This document shows positions 59,434 through 64,000 of a stretch of DNA of 64,000 nt, piece after piece; positions within the stretch are counted from its first letter, which is position 1; every line of letters starts with the position of its first letter. This stretch comes from Castanea sativa (Eukaryota > Streptophyta > Magnoliopsida > Fagales > Fagaceae): positions 4,623,001 to 4,687,000 of the forward strand of contig NC_134013.1 of NCBI RefSeq assembly GCF_040712315.1, read 5' to 3'. Below the pieces are notes generated by a model. That model did not search any database and was not told the origin of the DNA. It saw only the letters and a program-made list of their open reading frames with translations. The position numbers and the translations under genes are program-made.

Positions 59434-62426
59434 TGCACTTAGAGCCTATGATGCAACTTGGGCTATTGCTTGTACCATTAATAGATTAGGAAGTGTTACT
59501 TCAGAAAAATTACTAGAAAGTAATTTTGATGGTCTAAGTGGGAAGATAAGTTTCAAGAATGGTACATTGTCTCAATTACCAATATTTCGGATCATAAATG
59601 AGGTTGGCAAAAGCTACAGAGAGATAGGATTTTGGTCACCAAAATTGGGTTTGTCAGAGGACTTCATTGAACACGACAGCATGGAAGTAAAAATTGTTAA
59701 TTCTAGTGGAATTTTGGGCCCAACGTTTCGGCCAGGCCCAGGTGGATCACTAACAGTTCCAAAGGGATGGGCTAGCAATGATGAGGATAAACCATTGCAA
59801 ATAGGTGTTCCTGCCAAGGGTGCCTTTAATCAGTTTGTGAGAGTGAGTTATGATCAGGAATTGAATGGAACATTTGTCTCTGGGTTTTCAATTGATGTGT
59901 TCAAAGCAACTGTGAAGCGTCTCCCTTATGAATTGCCTTATACTTTTGTTCCATTCTATGGATCATATGATGAAATGGTGCAACGGGTCTATTACAAGGT
60001 TGGTTCCTACACCCCTTCCCTCCATTTGCGTACAAAGTTTTATTTAGTGTAACAAGTATATATAACAATGGACCTGACAACTGTGAAGCATATTCTTGTG
60101 TGAGATAGATGTTATATATTCTTATTACACTAAATATCACATGTTCTTATAAGATCTCTACATCTCACATATGTAAGTGTAGGACTGACACACTCTTGTT
60201 ATGAGAAGATGACTCCATAAAATGGATATATGAAATATTAATTTTTTCATCTAGACTAATTTCATAATGGTTCAAGTGCAAACAAATCCTATTAATTGCT
60301 ACGGATCATCATCAATCACACTTAATTTTTTGGCTAAAGTCAATTGTACACCTCCTGTGCTATAAAATTTACTTTTTAAATCCCTGTGGTATATAAAATA
60401 ATGCAATTAACCATTATATTAGACTTCCACTTCTTTTATTGGATAGAAAATGACCACATGGAAATATATGTTAGGCATGATTCAGTTACTGTGTGCACTT
60501 ACTTTGGTTGACATGATGCTCAAGTGATCATTTTTCATTTAATAAATGTGAACAAATTGTAACATATGGGTCCATCGTGTAATTTTAATTGGTACATGAA
60601 TTTTTTTTGTTGAGGTAAATTGGCATTAATGAATTTAAAAGGTCAATTTTAATAGGGCTTGGATGCATCAGTTGGTGATATAGAAATAATGTCAGATCGA
60701 TTTCAATATTGCGAATTCACGCAACCTTACGTTGAATCTGGACTTGTGATGGTGGTCACAATCAAACCAGATAATTTGAAAGAGATTTGACTGTTCACGA
60801 AGGCTTTCACGAAAAAAATGCGGCTATTGATGGAGACACTGCACCTGTTCATAGGGTTTGTAGTTTGGTTAATTGAACGCGGAGGTAGCCCTGAGTTTGA
60901 GGGGTTTGCGGCTATGCTTTGGTTTTCCATCACCGTCCTCTTCTTTATGCAAAGTAAGCCTCCATTAGACTTAATTATAGTTATTTACAATGAAATACGA
61001 ATTTGAAAAATGACATTTATACGTTTACAGTTTACTTGCAATGTGATATTATATTGTAAACACACACAAAGTGGCAAATGTTGTACATATTTGCAAAAAA
61101 TGGTAAAGATTGTAAATTTTTTTACAAATGTATATAACATTTGTCACTTTTTGTGTGTTTACAATTTAAATACAAAATTTTTTCTTTGGAAAATGTTGAG
61201 TATTCATGTTTGAGTGTATGTAACTAATCAAGTAGAAAACTCCTACGATTAGTAATATTTATAGTTTAATAGGATAAGGTGATATCTAGCATTTTGTATC
61301 AAAGCTTCACAAAAAATACTCTCTGGCTAAAATGTAAACTCAAAAACTAGCTCCTATAAGCCAAACTTCTATGACCTTAAGGTTGATTCAAGAGGTTACT
61401 AGAGATTCTGATTCTACTAATTTCACTAGCACCTTCTTTTATGCAAAGCTTTAATTTGGCTCCATTGTATTTAAACAGGGGAACCAATTAAGAGCAATTG
61501 GTCTCGTTTAGTGCTGGCACCTTGGTTTTTAGTGATTCTACTTGTGTCAGCTAGTTTCACAGCAAGCCTCACTTCCTGAATGACTGTCTCATCAGTTTGA
61601 ACCTTCTGTGCCGGACATTGAGACACTTCAGAGAACAAATGCAAAGGTTGGGTGCAATGGAAATTCTTTTATTGTAAGATATTTAACCAATATGTTAAAT
61701 TTTAAGCCAGAGAATATTGTGAAAGTTAAGTCCATGGTCGACTATTAAGAAGTATTTAATAGAGGGGACATTGCAGCTGCTTTCTTTGTTGTCCCACATG
61801 CCAAAGTCTTCCTCGCAAAATTCTGCAAGGGCTACACCACAACAGGACCAACTTTCAAGCTAGGCGGTTTAGGCTTTGTAATTTCCTCTCCTCTATCTTT
61901 TCTTTTGGGCAAATTACACTTTTTTTTCCCTATCTATAGTGCAGTTGTAAACTTGTAATGTCTTTCTAAACTATAAAATTAAATAGTATCCCTCATAAAT
62001 ATTGGTAAAAAGTAATAAACACTTTTCCCCCATTGACATTAGGATCAACATTAATTTTTACCAAAATATTCAAACCATACTTTTTCAAGAATTTTTTTTA
62101 CTTTTTACTTTTTCTTTAAATTTAACTGATTTTCTAATGGTATGAGCTATAATGCTTATCTATATCCATTAGGTCCATTTTGGATTGATTGAGCCTTAAA
62201 CTGATTCTTCTTGTAAGTTTCTGTTTCAATTTTGAGCTCAAAAATCCGTTTTCTTTTTCTTAATTTTTGAGTTGAAAAGTATGAAATTTTATCCTATTTG
62301 GTCCAAACTCTTTAGTTTTGAGCTAAGAAATACAAACAAAATAGACATTAGAAATTAGAGATATAAAAATGATAAATATTCACAAGATTACCTTTTATTT
62401 GGAAAGAAAAAAAAAATTCTAAACTT

Positions 62427-62801
62427 AGTGAGTGTTTGGATCAAACTTATTCACGGCTTCGTTTTCTTCTTACGCGTTTTCTCTTTTTTCTTTTTCTTTT
62501 TTTCTTTTTTTTTTAAGCTGCAGTTGTTGATTTTTCTCCCGTGAACAGTGCATTTGGATCCAACTTATTCACGGCTGCGTTTTCTTCTTGCGCGTTTTCT
62601 CTTTTTTCTTTTTTTTTAGCCGTAGTTGTTGACTTTTCTCCCGTGAATAGTGCACCCGTGCACTGTTCACGGGACCCACAAACTTCACTTTTCAACAACT
62701 TTTTCATTAAAAATGGGTCTCACAGCACTATTCACACATTTAAAAATTATTTTGTTACAGTGTTTTCAGTTTTTAGTAATAAATTCTATCCAAACAGACC
62801 C
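62427..62801 (+). mobile_element. Tourist-like MITE in pseudogene intron 4, with internal duplication
   Basis: It starts GTGAGTGTTTGGATCAAAC after TTA (62424-62426) and ends CTATCCAAACAGACCC before TAA. Inside, a segment of roughly 105 bp beginning GGATC(A/C)AACTTATTCACGGC is present twice in tandem (about 62437-62552 and 62556-62650). The intact gene's intron near 44183 is the empty site. Confidence 0.82.
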
Positions 62802-63289
62802 TAAATGTAACATTATACATGTGTTTCATGGAATTAAGGTCTAATTTTTTTTTAATATTCTTGAAAATGTTCAAATTAGTCAACCGATTATAGTATATCA
62901 TTTTTTGTCCTACGTCTCAAATTTTCTCGAAGGATTCGCCTCTAACTATTGACATTTCAAAGGCAATTCTTGAAGTGACATAGAATGGAGAACTGCAACA
63001 ATTAGAGAATAACTTGCTCTCCTCTAATAATTGCTCCTCTTTGATTGACTTAAACAATAACCCAAAATTAGGTCTTGAGCCTTTCAATGGCCTATTTTTG
63101 GTTTCAGGTAGCATTTCTGCATTTGCATTCTTAATAATCACAGTGTGTCTAGTGTGAAACTGTCAGCTGAACTTGCATCTCACATCAACAACATTTATAG
63201 GTACTAGAGTTTGGATATGGGCAATTATATTTCTTATTCGAACTCATTTGAAATTTCAATTTGCAAACAGAAGAAGGAGCTCTATCATC

Positions 63290-63443
63290 AGAGTGGGCAC
63301 ACTCTGATTAATTTGCAAAGGGTCAATTCATTTTAACCCAACAAGTGGTATCAAAGTGGGCACACTCTGATTAGGTTTTAATCTTTGCTGTGTGATCTAT
63401 TGATAAGTTGATAAGTTGCAAATTTTTTGTATGATAAGTTGGT
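63290..63443. mobile_element. 154-bp insertion between 16-bp direct repeats
   Basis: AAGGAGCTCTATCATC occurs at 63274-63289 and 63444-63459; the intact gene has one version at the same point of exon 5. The insert has GTGGTATCAAAGTGGGCAC, resembling the initiator-tRNA primer-binding phrase of LTR elements, and the phrase GTGGGCACACTCTGATTA twice. It could be a processed or LINE-mobilised fragment of retroelement RNA. Confidence 0.55.
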
Positions 63444-63499
63444 AAGGAGCTCTATCATCCCAGATCTTGTTGATAATGAGCTATGGTACATTTATAGGT

Positions 63500-64000
63500 A
63501 CTAGAGTTTGGATGTGTGCTTGGCCAAAGAAAGGGGGACTGTTGATCCTCCGGAGCTCGATACGGAATGCAGAAGTGACGCTAGTGTTCATGTTTCTTCA
63601 AAGGGGGATCGCATGACAGTGGATGCTGAACAGCTAGCACAAGGGGTTGGGGATGCATCTCCTCCCCTTGACTTACAGGCATAATTGCAAGTCATAAATG
63701 AAGAATTGGCAAAGTTTGATCAACGGGATGAGGACAATGTTGCGGAATCAACTGCTCTGTCAAGTGGAGTGGGTGCTCGGGTTATGGATTTAGCATTTTT
63801 TTTTGAAGAAATTGTTCACCCCCTCTAGGTCAAGCAAGCAAGCTTCGGTGAAGCAGAAGGTGTCACGGGGAGTAAGGCAGCCAAGTTTGCTTCCTGGGAG
63901 GATGGAATCAGTTTTATCAAAACGTATGAGGCAAGATTCAAATGAAGATAGGGAGGAAGAGAGTGGTCACAGGAAGAAAAGGACATCAACAACTTTTATT
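63500..64000 (+). other. Probable transposon-derived coding remnant at the window edge
   Basis: Higher GC than the neighbouring introns. The plus frame near 63540-63690 reads VDPPELDTECRSDASVHVSS before a TAA. Another frame near 63920-64000 reads KRMRQDSNEDREEESGHRKK. The charged tail resembles the end of plant LINE ORF1 proteins, but there is no diagnostic domain and the region is cut by the window end. Confidence 0.35.

Larger units (their letters stand above)
55459..63289 (+). pseudogene. GLR: Duplicated GLR gene, inactivated
   Basis: It has the same exon plan as the intact gene: exon 1 at 55459-55731; exon 2 pieces at 57743-57930, 58420-58896 and 59434-59998; exon 3 at 60656-60953; exon 4 at 61479-61877; exon 5 from about 62921. 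Lesions: a 1-bp deletion in exon 1 (near 55612) shifts the frame; a 1-bp deletion near 57777; about 85 bp of exon 2 replaced by AT-rich sequence plus a MITE; a solo LTR in exon 2; TGG to TGA in exon 3 (near 60789); a TGA in the M3 gate and an indel just after it; a TAA near 61746; the exon 5 acceptor CAG changed to CAA (62920); a TAG near 62982. Intron 1 is only about 2.0 kb because it lacks the transposons of copy 1. Confidence 0.95.

Overview
This is plant nuclear DNA, most likely from a woody eudicot. The evidence is intron-split genes with GT/AG junctions, a plastid-targeted plant gene, a plant glutamate-receptor-like gene, and typical plant LTR retrotransposons, LINEs, a SINE, Mutator-like and Tourist-like elements. 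Some LTR families (those with CCGAGGA motifs) remind me of Fagaceae such as oak, but that is a weak inference.

Only two host genes look intact. The first is a DCL-type chloroplast protein gene on the minus strand (three exons, 9036-11854, 237 residues). The second is a clade-II-like glutamate-receptor-like (GLR) channel gene on the plus strand (five exons, 13998-44742, 894 residues). They are divergently arranged about 2.1 kb apart. The block from DCL intron 1 through the GLR gene was then duplicated in tandem. The second copy starts near 44855, inside what was DCL intron 1, and runs to about 63.3 kb. It holds a broken DCL exon 1 and a GLR pseudogene with stops, frameshifts, a lost splice acceptor and three insertions.

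Layout. 1-8.4 kb: CCGAGGA-family LTRs and a 5'-truncated LINE with a perfect 15-bp target-site duplication. 9.0-11.9 kb: DCL. 12.8-13.3 kb: two Tourist-like MITEs. 14.0 kb: GLR exon 1. 14.3-40.2 kb: GLR intron 1, about 25.9 kb. It contains a SINE and a large Mutator-like insertion (15218-38578). Nested in that insertion are a CACTA end, a dead Ty3/gypsy element of Tat type with an antisense ORF, a 4.5-kb solo LTR, a truncated Ty1/copia element, a MITE, a minisatellite and another LTR element. 40.2-44.7 kb: GLR exons 2-5. 44.9-52.6 kb: duplicated DCL exon 1 split by a Ty1/copia element that itself carries a solo LTR. 53.2-54.8 kb: a second Mutator-like element with a captured gene fragment. 55.5-63.3 kb: GLR pseudogene. 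63.3-64.0 kb: a small insertion and probable transposon-derived sequence.

Because the two copies can be compared base by base, the window works as a natural filled-site/empty-site experiment. The SINE, the large Mutator-like insertion and the MITE pair are present only in copy 1. The copia element, the second Mutator-like element, two MITEs and a 537-bp solo LTR are present only in copy 2. I found no defence system, biosynthetic cluster, CRISPR array or functional RNA gene. The most interesting content is the duplication history, the intact channel gene spanning a transposon-filled intron, the gene-capturing Mutator-like elements, the spliced antisense gene of the Tat element, and a 60-bp perfect palindrome upstream of the pseudogene.
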